Assembly (NCBI GenBank): GCA_963204815.1 | Contig: CAUJHQ010000159.1 | Coordinates: forward strand, 1-64,000 | Direction: 5' to 3' | Length of the DNA stretch: 64,000 nucleotides | Source: Pseudomonadota bacterium | Lineage (GTDB): Bacteria; Pseudomonadota; Gammaproteobacteria; Burkholderiales; Burkholderiaceae_C | In this document: positions 1-7,551 of the stretch, piece by piece | Layout of the letters: each line of letters begins with the position of its first letter | How positions within the stretch are numbered: position 1 is the stretch's first letter | Translations under genes and position numbers: made by a program | Notes under the pieces: model-generated | Databases searched by the model: none | The model's input: the letters and a program-made list of their open reading frames with translations, nothing else | Told to the model about the DNA's origin: nothing

Positions 1-121
1 CGCTGCATCGCAGACACTCGCAGCAGGCGCGCGCACGGTTGCAAGTCGACCCTTGGCCGTGTCGGCGCACCTGTGCCCTCAATCAGTCGGGATCGGCGAT
101 GGCCATCGATACCGTGTCGCC

Positions 122-1441
122 TCAAGCCCGCACGGTCACGATCTCCTCAAGCCGCGTGGTGTACCGCGGCGACCGCCGCTCCTGTCGCGAAGCGTGCGCG
201 CTGGGCCCGTCCTTGCGAGTGGCGCTGGCCACCGTCACCGCCTGCCGCCCGAACCGCTCGTTCAGCGCGTCCATCGCGCTCATCAAGCCCGTGCGGCCCT
301 GGGCGGGCGGCGGTCCCGGCTCGTCGGCCCCGAACAGATCCAGCGTGTCCTGCACCTGGCCCGGCGACTGCAGGTCCACCAGCATCACGCCCGCCTTCAC
401 GTAGTTGAAGCCTGGTCGGTAGATGCTTCGCAGCGCGCGCACCGCCGCGCTCACGAGCACCCGCGTGTCGGCACTCGGGTGGGGCAAGGGCAGGGTGGCG
501 CTCGGCGCGTGGTGCCGGTCCTGCTGGCGGTACGAACTCGTGGTGATGAACACCTGCACCGCCCCCGCCACGCAGCCTTGCTCGCGCAGCTTGCGCGCCA
601 CTTGGCTGGCAAACTGGCTCACCACCTCGACCAGTTCGGGCAGTTCCGTCACCGGTGACCCGAAGGATCGGGAGCACATGATCTGCTGGTTGGCCGCCGG
701 TGCGTCGTTGACCTCCATGCACGGCGTGCCGCGCAGTTCGAGGATCGTCTTCTCGATGACGACGCTGAACTGGCGCCGCAGGATCGTGGCATCGGCGCGC
801 ACGAGATCGAGCACGCTGTGGATGCCACCTTGGTTCAGCCGCGCCGTGGTCTTGTGGCCGATGCCCCAGACATTGCCGACCTCGGTGGCCTGCATCACGG
901 CTTCGAGCGCTGGTGCCGGCAACTGGCCCAGGTCGCAGACCTGCGCCAGCGCGTGCGGGTAGCTGCTGGGCTTGCGGTCTGCCGTCTTGGCGACATGGTT
1001 GGCCAGCTTCGCCAGCGTCTTCGTCGCGCCGAAGCCCACGCTCGTGGGCAGGCCGGTCCAGCGCAGCACCTTGGCGCGCAGGTCGCAGCCGACGGCGACC
1101 CGGTCACCCGGCATGCCGTCGAAATCGAGGAAGCACTCGTCGATGCTGTAGATCTCCTGCAGTGGAGCGTACGCGGCGGCCAGCGACATCATCCGGCTGG
1201 ACATGTCGCCGTAGAGTTCGAAGTTGGCCGACAGCGCAATGAGGCCGGCCGAGCGCTCCAGGTGGCGCACCTCGAACCAGGGCTGCGCCATGCGCACCCC
1301 CAGGTCCTTCGCCTCGTTGCTGCGCGCGATGCACGCGCCGTCGTTGTTGGACAGCACCACCACGGGCCTGCCGATCAGCGACGGGCGGAACACCCGCTCG
1401 CAGCTGACGTACATGTTGTTGACGTCGACGAGCGCGAACAT
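122..1441 (-). CDS. umuC: UmuC, catalytic subunit of DNA polymerase V
   Basis: Y-family translesion polymerase that copies damaged DNA during the SOS response, working with processed UmuD. The 439 residues align end to end with E. coli UmuC. The N-terminal metal site [10 protein letters not shown] and the catalytic YSIDECFLD motif (about residues 99-107) are present, as are the helix-hairpin-helix VWGIGHKT region and the SRSFG motif of the little finger. A DTLDLFG segment near residue 366 matches the beta-clamp-binding motif, and the protein ends in the family-typical SPRYTTR region. It starts 6 nt after the umuD stop, so the two are co-transcribed and probably coupled. The fragment to its left (1-121) shows no gene. 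Confidence 0.95.
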   Translation of the reverse strand: MFALVDVNNMYVSCERVFRPSLIGRPVVVLSNNDGACIARSNEAKDLGVRMAQPWFEVRHLERSAGLIALSANFELYGDMSSRMMSLAAAYAPLQEIYSIDECFLDFDGMPGDRVAVGCDLRAKVLRWTGLPTSVGFGATKTLAKLANHVAKTADRKPSSYPHALAQVCDLGQLPAPALEAVMQATEVGNVWGIGHKTTARLNQGGIHSVLDLVRADATILRRQFSVVIEKTILELRGTPCMEVNDAPAANQQIMCSRSFGSPVTELPELVEVVSQFASQVARKLREQGCVAGAVQVFITTSSYRQQDRHHAPSATLPLPHPSADTRVLVSAAVRALRSIYRPGFNYVKAGVMLVDLQSPGQVQDTLDLFGADEPGPPPAQGRTGLMSAMDALNERFGRQAVTVASATRKDGPSAHASRQERRSPRYTTRLEEIVTVRA

Positions 1442-1447
1442 GGGCCG

Positions 1448-1840
1448 CTATGCTGCGAGTGGGCGGATGACGTGGGTGACGACACCCCAGATCTGCAGTT
1501 CTTCGCCATCGCCCGGCACCCAGTCCGGGTAGGCCGGGTCGGCCGACTGCAGGCGCACGTCGCCGCCACGCCGGTGCAGGCGCCGGCAGACGAACTCGTC
1601 GTTCACGATCGCGATGACCACCTGGCCGTGCGATGCCGTCTGTGCGCGGTCGACGAGCGCCAGGTCGCCATCGTCCACGCCGGCCTGCCGCATCGAGTCG
1701 CCGGCGATGCGCATCAGGAAGGCGGCTTGCGGGTGGCGGACGAGGATGTCATTGAGGTCCAGACGCGTGACGCCGCTCTCGCTGGCCGGCGAGCCGAAGC
1801 TGATGGCGACGCTGCTGCGCGGCGATGACGGACTGGACAC
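1448..1840 (-). CDS. umuD: UmuD-like S24 protein with altered cleavage machinery
   Basis: Partner subunit of DNA polymerase V, 130 residues, GTG start. UmuD normally cuts itself at Cys24-Gly25 with a Ser60/Lys97 dyad when stimulated by RecA filaments. The catalytic serine is present (IAGDSM). The stretch aligned with the EFTVKKL segment of E. coli reads EFVCRRL, so arginine replaces the catalytic lysine. The segment FGSPASE aligns with FPSPAAD, which places Ile-Ser where the Cys-Gly cleavage site should be, and the N-terminal arm is about 11 residues shorter than in E. coli. It may therefore act as a permanently UmuD'-like or uncleavable form; that is inference. It begins 7 nt after the stop of the small upstream gene, so a longer N-terminus is unlikely. 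Confidence 0.88.
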   Translation of the reverse strand: MSSPSSPRSSVAISFGSPASESGVTRLDLNDILVRHPQAAFLMRIAGDSMRQAGVDDGDLALVDRAQTASHGQVVIAIVNDEFVCRRLHRRGGDVRLQSADPAYPDWVPGDGEELQIWGVVTHVIRPLAA

Positions 1841-1847
1841 GGCGGGG

Positions 1848-2156
1848 TCAGAGGTCGTGCGGCGTCACGCGTTTGCCGTTGACGAAGACATCGCCGCCGA
1901 TCACCTCGATCAGCATCTCGCCGAAGCGGCCGTTCCAGACCCAACGGAGGACGCCGTCGCTCGCCAGCGGCAGAGGCGGTTGCGCATCGTCGGTTCGGCC
2001 GACGACGTGGTCGATGGGGGCGGGCGGCAACGGGTTCACGATCACGACGGAAGCGATCAAGGTGATCGAGGTCTGGGAGGGTTGGGACGGGAGTACCCGG
2101 TGGCGCGATGGCACCGCATGAGTGGAGGCCAGAGCGTTCGTGTACTGTACAAACAT
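1848..2156 (-). CDS. Small unknown protein, first gene of the SOS operon
   Basis: Unrecognised protein of up to 102 residues. The C-terminal half reads as a compact folded unit (FGEMLIEVIGGDVFVNGKRV), while the N-terminal third is Pro/Ser-rich. Its stop lies 7 nt before the umuD start, so it belongs to the same transcript and should be SOS-induced. The first possible ATG lies inside the LexA box, so the real start is probably further in: GTG codons occur at about 2114 and in the SVVIV segment, and an ATG starts the MLIEV segment. No membrane segment or known motif is visible. A role linked to polymerase V is suggested only by position. Confidence 0.6.
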   Translation of the reverse strand: MFVQYTNALASTHAVPSRHRVLPSQPSQTSITLIASVVIVNPLPPAPIDHVVGRTDDAQPPLPLASDGVLRWVWNGRFGEMLIEVIGGDVFVNGKRVTPHDL

Positions 2157-2160
2157 ACAG
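2145..2160. promoter_or_regulatory. LexA (SOS) box upstream of the umuDC operon
   Basis: The sequence CTGTACAAACATACAG matches the CTGT-N8-ACAG consensus of proteobacterial LexA sites exactly. It sits directly in front of the leftward operon of the small unknown gene, umuD and umuC, as expected for a LexA-repressed polymerase V operon. Confidence 0.9.
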
Positions 2161-2211
2161 TCCAGAGCGCAACAGCGGATCTCGGCACAAGCTGGCCGTC
2201 CGCTGCGTGGA

Positions 2212-2502
2212 TCACCCCTTGAGCCAGCCTGGCCTCAGCGTGCCGTCATGGCCTTCGATCAATGCGACCCGGGGTGCGGTGCAGGCGCCTGTTGGCACTG
2301 CACGGTCTATGGCGGACTCGACAGCCGCAGGACCAACGCTGTGTGCTGGCATGACGCACCCGCCGTTCACATCCGTTCGTTGGCCCAGAACGGCTGCGTT
2401 CATTTCGTGCGCATGCCGGGCGTCGACGATGAGACTGCGCCGCCCAAGGAGTTCAGCGGCGGTGATCACGCTGGCTGGCGCAGGGGCCAGGCGATGGGCC
2501 AT
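2212..2502 (-). CDS. Possible small hypothetical protein
   Basis: A 96-residue reading frame in the otherwise empty stretch between the SOS operon and the integrase. It has an ATG start with AAAGGGA about 10 nt upstream, which could be a ribosome binding site. GC content and third-position bias are weaker than in neighbouring genes. No motif is recognised. It may be a cargo gene of the integrated element or a chance frame. Confidence 0.3.
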   Translation of the reverse strand: MAHRLAPAPASVITAAELLGRRSLIVDARHAHEMNAAVLGQRTDVNGGCVMPAHSVGPAAVESAIDRAVPTGACTAPRVALIEGHDGTLRPGWLKG

Positions 2503-2679
2503 CCTTCACTGTCCCTTTGCTGTACTTGGTTTGACTCTGACCTGTGCGAAGGTGCGCGTGAATTGCAGGACGGGATGGCTTCACGAAGGCAGCGAACGCG
2601 GCCGGTCTGCATGGCGGCCCAGGATCGACAGTCGCCAGCACCGCAACCGGTCATCGAGCACAAGAGACCAAAGCGTGGT

Positions 2680-3969
2680 TCAACGACGAATTGTGGTTGG
2701 GACCTTGGCTGTTCGAGGTGCGGTCGACCGCGACCTGCCTGTGGATGGCCGTTCGGCGCGCAATTGGTCAACGCGGTCAGCCCATGTCTGGAGCAAGTCG
2801 CGGCGTTCGGCCTGATAGGCGTGTCGGTTGTATGCAGCGCGCACGCGATTGCTAGGCACGTGGGCCAGGCAATGCTCGATCACGTCGATGCTTGCGCCGG
2901 TCGCGTTGAAGTGCGTGCTGAACGTCGCGCGCATGCCGTGCGGCGTGCCGTCACCGCTGAAGCCCAGCCGCTCCATCAGCGCATTGAGACTTCGATCGGC
3001 CATCGGCCGATCGGGATCGAGTCGATTGGGGAACAAGTAGACACTGCCCTCGGGAACGAGCGCCCGCAGCTCCTGCAGCAGCTTCACGCACTGACGGGAG
3101 AGCGGCACCCAGTGGGCGCGGCCGGCCTTCATCCGGTCGGCGGGGATCTCCCATTCGGCGGCCTTCAGGTCGATCTCGCTCCACTTGCCCCCGGTGACTT
3201 CGGCCTTGCGACAGGCCGTCAACACGACGAGCAGCATTGCGATCCGGGTCTGCTCGTGGATCGTGTCGATGGCCTCCAGCTTGCGCAGGAACTCGCCGAG
3301 CAAGTCGGGCGACAGGGCGGGGTGGTTCTCCTGGTTGCGCTTGCGGAGCACGCGAACCGGCGGCACGGGGTTGTCGGCGATCAGCCCGGAGTCGATGGCG
3401 TACTCGAAGATGCCCCACAGGTAGTTGCGCAGGTTTCGCGCGACCTCGGGCGCTCGTGCCTCAACCTCTTTCAGCGCAGTGGTCAGTTCGAGGCGCGTGA
3501 TCTTGGAGATCGGCCGGTCTTTGAAGCGGGGCGTCAGGTCCTTCTCGATCTCCCGGTTGCGCTGCAGGACCGTCGCTGGCCGAAGATCCGCACCCGTCGC
3601 GGCACTCCAGTCGGCACACACCGCGCCGAAGCTGCCCTTGACGCGGTGCAGTTCTGCCTGGGCGCGGCTCTCGCGTTCATCGCGCCGCGCTTGGACGGGG
3701 TGAACGCCCTTGGCGACCAGCTTGCGCGACTCTGCGTGGGCGTGCCGCGCGTCGGCGAGCGTGACCTCGGGGAACGCCCCAAGCGCCTGCAGACCTTCGA
3801 CGCCGTCCAGCCTGAACTTGTAGCGCCAGAGCTTCGAGCCGTTGGGCTGGACGAGGACGAACAGACCACCCGTGTCGGCCAGCTTGTAGGCACGTTCCGC
3901 CGGCTTGGCCGACTTGATCTGAAGGGTCGTCAGCACTGGGGGTATCGGTCGATCCGTACCCCCAACCAT
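2680..3969 (-). CDS. P4-type tyrosine recombinase/integrase
   Basis: Site-specific recombinase that integrates and excises a mobile element. The N-terminal arm-binding domain is of the DUF4102 type (IKSAKPAERAYKLADTGGLF), followed by a core-binding domain (about residues 110-200) and the catalytic domain. All tyrosine-recombinase residues can be placed: Arg in ACRKAEV, His-x-x-Arg in PHGMRAT, His in CLAHVPSNR and the nucleophile Tyr in AAYNR. The start is uncertain. A GTG at 3936 aligns best with the usual family start (VLTTLQIK), while the ATG at 3969 and a TTG at 4020 are alternatives. It points toward the umuDC operon, so the element probably extends left beyond the window, with its att site at about 3.97-4.2 kb. 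Confidence 0.9.
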   Translation of the reverse strand: MVGGTDRPIPPVLTTLQIKSAKPAERAYKLADTGGLFVLVQPNGSKLWRYKFRLDGVEGLQALGAFPEVTLADARHAHAESRKLVAKGVHPVQARRDERESRAQAELHRVKGSFGAVCADWSAATGADLRPATVLQRNREIEKDLTPRFKDRPISKITRLELTTALKEVEARAPEVARNLRNYLWGIFEYAIDSGLIADNPVPPVRVLRKRNQENHPALSPDLLGEFLRKLEAIDTIHEQTRIAMLLVVLTACRKAEVTGGKWSEIDLKAAEWEIPADRMKAGRAHWVPLSRQCVKLLQELRALVPEGSVYLFPNRLDPDRPMADRSLNALMERLGFSGDGTPHGMRATFSTHFNATGASIDVIEHCLAHVPSNRVRAAYNRHAYQAERRDLLQTWADRVDQLRAERPSTGRSRSTAPRTAKVPTTIRR

Positions 3970-3975
3970 ACCCCC
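3938..3975. repeat. Inverted and direct repeat at the integrase start
   Basis: GGGGGTA at 3938-3944 pairs with TACCCCC at 3957-3963, and TACCCCC recurs at 3969-3975. The repeats lie between the alternative integrase start codons. They could be an integrase arm site or operator; alternatively they lie within the coding sequence if the ATG at 3969 is used. Confidence 0.4.
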
Positions 3976-4209
3976 AGCCGATCGGGATCTCAAGAAATCG
4001 GCCGGAACGGCTTGAGACAAGGCGTGTCGCTAAGTCGTTGTCACGTATAGGGTATTCAGAACAACCTGGGACATCCTGAAATCGCCCGGGACCCCCATGC
4101 ACAGTTCAGGTGGCGAGTTTCAAGGCGGTCCTCGGTGGCGGCGCTCGTGGCGCGGGGCGGCGGCCACGATGCTACAAGCCCGGCGTGCCGGGTCTGGCCG
4201 GCTGCCGGG

Positions 4210-5436
4210 TCACAGCAGGTCCACGGCCTGCTGCAGACTGCGAGTGGTGCGCGACCACCACTGCGAAAAGCTCTCGCAGCGCCGCTCCACCGGTGGGAAC
4301 AGCGCGGCGGGCGCGTCCAGTTGCGCGCTGCGCAGCAGCCAGCGCGTGAGGTGCGGGTCGTCGACGCTGCGCACGCGCGCGGCGCCCGCCAGTGCCGCGG
4401 CCAGGCCGTCGGCGTCGCACCACCAGCGTTCGGGGGCCAGCGCGGCCATCGCGGCGTCGACCCAGCGCCAGCGCGCTTCGGGCCAGGGCCAGGCGGCGTG
4501 TTGCTCGCGCGCATACACGCCGATGACCACGGTGTGCGCCGGCAGGCCGGCTGGCGGCGCGCGCAGGGCCCACGGGTGCACCAGCCAGACCTCGCGGCCG
4601 CGCAGCCGTTCGGCGGTGTCGACCGCGGGCGCCCGCACGCCCAGGCCCTCGGGCGGCGCGCCGAGCAGTGCGGGCTCCGGCACGCCCGCGCCGCAGGCCC
4701 CCGAAGCGACCGCCTGCGCACCGCGCGCGATGCGCTCCAGCGCTTCGTACGGCTGGTCGACGACCGAGCCCGGGCTGTGCCAGCGCGCCGGCGCGTGGCG
4801 TGCCACGTTGTCGGCGTTGAACAGGTAGGGCTTGGCGCTGCCGGTGCCGGCCACCCACTGCCAGCTCAGGTGGTTGCTGGCGAGGTCGCCGTCGAGCAGG
4901 TGCGCCACCAGCCAGTCGGCGCCGGCGCGCCAGTGCACGTGGCGCAGGTGCACCACGTAGCTGGCCAGCCAGAGGCGGGCGTGGTTGTGCAGCGTGCCGG
5001 TGGCATAGAGCGTGCGCACGGCTTCGTCGATCACCGGCACGCCGGTGCGCGCTTCGCGGATGTCGGCCGGCAGCGACGCCGCGTACGCCGCTTCGGGCCT
5101 TGGGCCGGCGTGCCGCGACTGCAGGATGGCGTCGCCCAGGTGGCCCCAGGCGTGGCGGAAGTACGCGCGCCAGCCGAGCTCGAACACCAGCTTGTGCTGC
5201 ACGTCCAGCGCCTCGCCGGCGGGCACGCGGGCCAGCACGCCGCGCAACACGTCGGGCAGCGTGACGAGGCCGTGCGTGAGGTACGGCGACAGGCCGGTCA
5301 CCGCGCCGTCGAGGTGGTTGCGCGTGCGCGCGTACGCGGCCGGCCGCACGCGGGCGATGCGCTCCAGCGCGGCGCTGTGCGTCGGGGGCAGGGCGTCGGC
5401 CCAGGCCGGCGGTGCGTCGGCGAACAGGTCGTCCAC
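4210..5436 (-). CDS. Photolyase-related FAD-binding protein without N-terminal antenna domain
   Basis: The first 240 or so residues form a cryptochrome/photolyase FAD domain: TGLSPYLTHG, FELGWRAYFRHAWG, LHNHARLWLASY, DGDLASNHLSWQWVAGT and KPYLFNADN are its usual helices and flavin contacts. The usual N-terminal Rossmann antenna domain is missing; the protein starts almost directly with the helical domain. Residues 250-408 instead form an extra C-terminal region with an alpha/beta look (VWLVHPWAL, HTVVIGVYA, then WPWPEARWRWVDAAMAAL). It starts 6 nt after the stop of the (6-4) photolyase gene and is the last gene of that operon. DNA repair or light sensing is likely, but activity without an antenna domain is unproven. 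Confidence 0.85.
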   Translation of the reverse strand: MDDLFADAPPAWADALPPTHSAALERIARVRPAAYARTRNHLDGAVTGLSPYLTHGLVTLPDVLRGVLARVPAGEALDVQHKLVFELGWRAYFRHAWGHLGDAILQSRHAGPRPEAAYAASLPADIREARTGVPVIDEAVRTLYATGTLHNHARLWLASYVVHLRHVHWRAGADWLVAHLLDGDLASNHLSWQWVAGTGSAKPYLFNADNVARHAPARWHSPGSVVDQPYEALERIARGAQAVASGACGAGVPEPALLGAPPEGLGVRAPAVDTAERLRGREVWLVHPWALRAPPAGLPAHTVVIGVYAREQHAAWPWPEARWRWVDAAMAALAPERWWCDADGLAAALAGAARVRSVDDPHLTRWLLRSAQLDAPAALFPPVERRCESFSQWWSRTTRSLQQAVDLL

Positions 5437-5442
5437 GGCGCC

Positions 5443-6984
5443 TCAGGCCACGGCGCCGCTGCGGATGGCGGCGGCGCGGTCGCGCACGGCCTGCTTCTGG
5501 GTGTCGGACAGGCGCGCCAGGTTCTTCACCTGCAGCGCCATGCGGGGGTGGGCGGCCAGCATCGCCTCGTGCCGCATCAGGAAGTCCCAGTACAGCGTGG
5601 TGAAGGGGCAGGCGGTCTCGCCGCTGCGCTGCGCCGGGTCGTAGCGGCAGCCCTGGCAATGCGGGCTCATGCGCTGGATGTACTTGCCGGTGGCCACGTA
5701 GGGCTTGCTCGCCATCAGGCCGCCGTCGGCGTACTGGCTCATGCCCAGCGTGTTGGGCAGCTCCACCCACTCGACCGCGTCGACGTAGACCGCCAGGTAC
5801 CAGGCGTGCACCTGCTGCGGCTGCGCGCCGTACATCAGTGCGAAGAGGCCGGTCACCATCAGGCGCTGGATGTGGTGGGCGTAGCCGTGCTGCAGCGTCT
5901 GCCCGATCGCGTCGCGCAGGCAGGCCATGGCGGTCTCGCCGGTCCAGTACCAGGCGGGCAGGTCGGCGTGCGCGCGCAGCGCGTTCAGCGCGCCGTAGGC
6001 AGGCATGCGGGTCCAGTAGATGCCCCGCACGTACTCGCGCCAGCCGAGAATCTGGCGCACGAAGCCTTCCACGCCGGCCAGCGGCGCGGCGCCGGCGCGG
6101 TACGCGGCGACGGCCGCGTCCACCACCTCGCGCGGGTTGAGCAGCTTCAGGTTCAGCGCGGCCGCCAGGTGCGCGTGGTAGAGCCAGGGCTCGCCGGGCC
6201 ACATCGCGTCCTGGTAGCGGCCGAAGAGCGGCAGGCGTTCGGCGATGAATCGGTCGAGCGCCGCCAGCGCCTGTGCCCGCGTGACCGGCCAGGCGAAGTC
6301 GTCGAGCCGGCCGGGATGGCCGGCGAAGCGCTGTTCGACCAGCGCGATCACCTCGCGCGTGATCGTGTCGGGCTCGAAGCGCGTGCGCGGCGGCACGCGG
6401 CCCGGGCCTTCGGCGCCGAAGGCTTCGCGGTTGTCGGCGTCGAAGTTCCACTGGCCGCCTTCAGGCTCGTCGCCCTGCATCAGCACGCCGTGGCGGCGGC
6501 GCATCTCGCGGTAGAAGTTCTCCATGCGCAGCGACTTGCGGCCGCGCGCGTGGGCGGCGAATTCGCGCACGCTGCCGTAGAAGTGGCGGTCCTCGCGCAC
6601 GTCCAGCGGCAGGCCGTGCGCCTGCGCCACGCCCTTGACGGCCTGCAGCACGCGCCAGTCGCCCGGCGCGGTCATCACCAGGCCGGCGGGGCGCAGGCGT
6701 TCGATGTCGGCGTGCAGCTGCGCGGCCAGGCTGCCGCGGTTGGCGGGGTCTTCGAGCCGCATGTGGTGCAGCGGCCTGCCGGCGGCGCGCAGGGCCTGCG
6801 CGAAATGCCGCATCGCCGCCAGGAACAGCGCCGTGCGCGGCTTGCCGGACCACACGTGCGTCGACTCCTCGGCGACCTCGGCCATCCACGCCGCGTCGTG
6901 CCCGGCGTCGAAGCCGTCGAACGCGGCGGCGTCCAGGTCGAGCTGGTCGCCCAGCACGAGCACCAGGTGGCGCAGCTCAGGCAC
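5443..6984 (-). CDS. FeS-type (6-4) photolyase/bacterial cryptochrome
   Basis: FeS-BCP family enzyme (PhrB/CryB type) that repairs pyrimidine (6-4) photoproducts with FAD, a second chromophore and a 4Fe-4S cluster. The 513 residues cover the N-terminal Rossmann domain (LVLVLGDQLD) and the helical FAD domain. Cysteines 355, 443, 446 and 459 have the same spacing as the cluster ligands of Agrobacterium PhrB (350, 438, 441, 454). The GTG start overlaps the end of the DUF2256 gene by 8 nt, so the genes are translationally coupled. Confidence 0.93.
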   Translation of the reverse strand: MPELRHLVLVLGDQLDLDAAAFDGFDAGHDAAWMAEVAEESTHVWSGKPRTALFLAAMRHFAQALRAAGRPLHHMRLEDPANRGSLAAQLHADIERLRPAGLVMTAPGDWRVLQAVKGVAQAHGLPLDVREDRHFYGSVREFAAHARGRKSLRMENFYREMRRRHGVLMQGDEPEGGQWNFDADNREAFGAEGPGRVPPRTRFEPDTITREVIALVEQRFAGHPGRLDDFAWPVTRAQALAALDRFIAERLPLFGRYQDAMWPGEPWLYHAHLAAALNLKLLNPREVVDAAVAAYRAGAAPLAGVEGFVRQILGWREYVRGIYWTRMPAYGALNALRAHADLPAWYWTGETAMACLRDAIGQTLQHGYAHHIQRLMVTGLFALMYGAQPQQVHAWYLAVYVDAVEWVELPNTLGMSQYADGGLMASKPYVATGKYIQRMSPHCQGCRYDPAQRSGETACPFTTLYWDFLMRHEAMLAAHPRMALQVKNLARLSDTQKQAVRDRAAAIRSGAVA

Positions 6985-7144
6985 GGGCGGCCTTGGCGCG
7001 CCGGCAGGCGTCGGAGCAGTACTTCACCTCGCTCCAGGTGCGCGCCCAGCGGCGCCGCCAGCTCATCGGCCGGCCGCAGGCCGCGCACGGCTTGCTGGGC
7101 AGTGCCGACTTGTTGCCGCGGAAGGCGGGGGCGGGGGGCGACAT
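6977..7144 (-). CDS. DUF2256 small Cys-rich protein
   Basis: A 55-residue protein with paired cysteines in the DUF2256 pattern: CAACGRP near residue 20, then WSEVKYCSDAC near residue 43. The C-x2-C and C-x3-C pairs suggest a zinc or small metal site. DUF2256 genes are commonly found beside photolyase/cryptochrome genes. Here it is the first gene of the photolyase operon and overlaps the next start by 8 nt. ATG start at 7144; function unknown. Confidence 0.85.
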   Translation of the reverse strand: MSPPAPAFRGNKSALPSKPCAACGRPMSWRRRWARTWSEVKYCSDACRRAKAARA

Positions 7145-7273
7145 CGGCGATCGGGCACGGGGCTGACGAACGGCCCGCATGCTAAGTGCGTGCTGCCGGC
7201 GCGTGGCGCCAGGGGGCATCGGCGCGGCCAGCGCCGACAATGGCGCGAAGCCGCCAACGAGAGGAGATCGCGC

Positions 7274-7510
7274 GTGAAGCCCTACGACATCGAAGTGCAG
7301 CGCCTGAAGTCGATGAAGCACGACAAGGGCGTGATCGAGGTCGACCTGGACGCGCTGGTGATGGCGCGCCCGGCGCGCGACGCGCCCGACGGCGGCACCT
7401 GCCTGCGCCTGCCCGTGGAGCACGCGCGCACGATGCTGCTGCTGCTGCGCCAGCAGCTCGCCGAGCTCGACAAGCTGCAGCCGCGCAGCCGCCGTTCCGG
7501 CCGCGCCTGA
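7274..7510 (+). CDS. Small hypothetical protein
   Basis: A 78-residue acidic/basic protein with a GTG start and a good ribosome binding site (GAGGAGA ending 6 nt before the start). It contains VIEVDLDALVMAR in the first half and a helical leucine-rich tail (ARTMLLLLRQQLAELDKL). No signal peptide, membrane segment or known domain is seen. It converges with the serine hydrolase gene. Confidence 0.65.
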   Translation: MKPYDIEVQRLKSMKHDKGVIEVDLDALVMARPARDAPDGGTCLRLPVEHARTMLLLLRQQLAELDKLQPRSRRSGRA

Positions 7511-7551
7511 GGGCAGCCCTGGCGCGGCACCGTCGTGGCCCCGCCGTGGCG

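Noticed and set aside
3960-4205. tRNA gene as the integrase attachment site
   Set aside because: No cloverleaf or tRNA 3' end could be recognised in this stretch.
4135-7185. Very long plus-strand open frame opposite the photolyase genes
   Set aside because: It is an antisense frame created by the high-GC codon pattern; the minus strand encodes clear photolyase domains.
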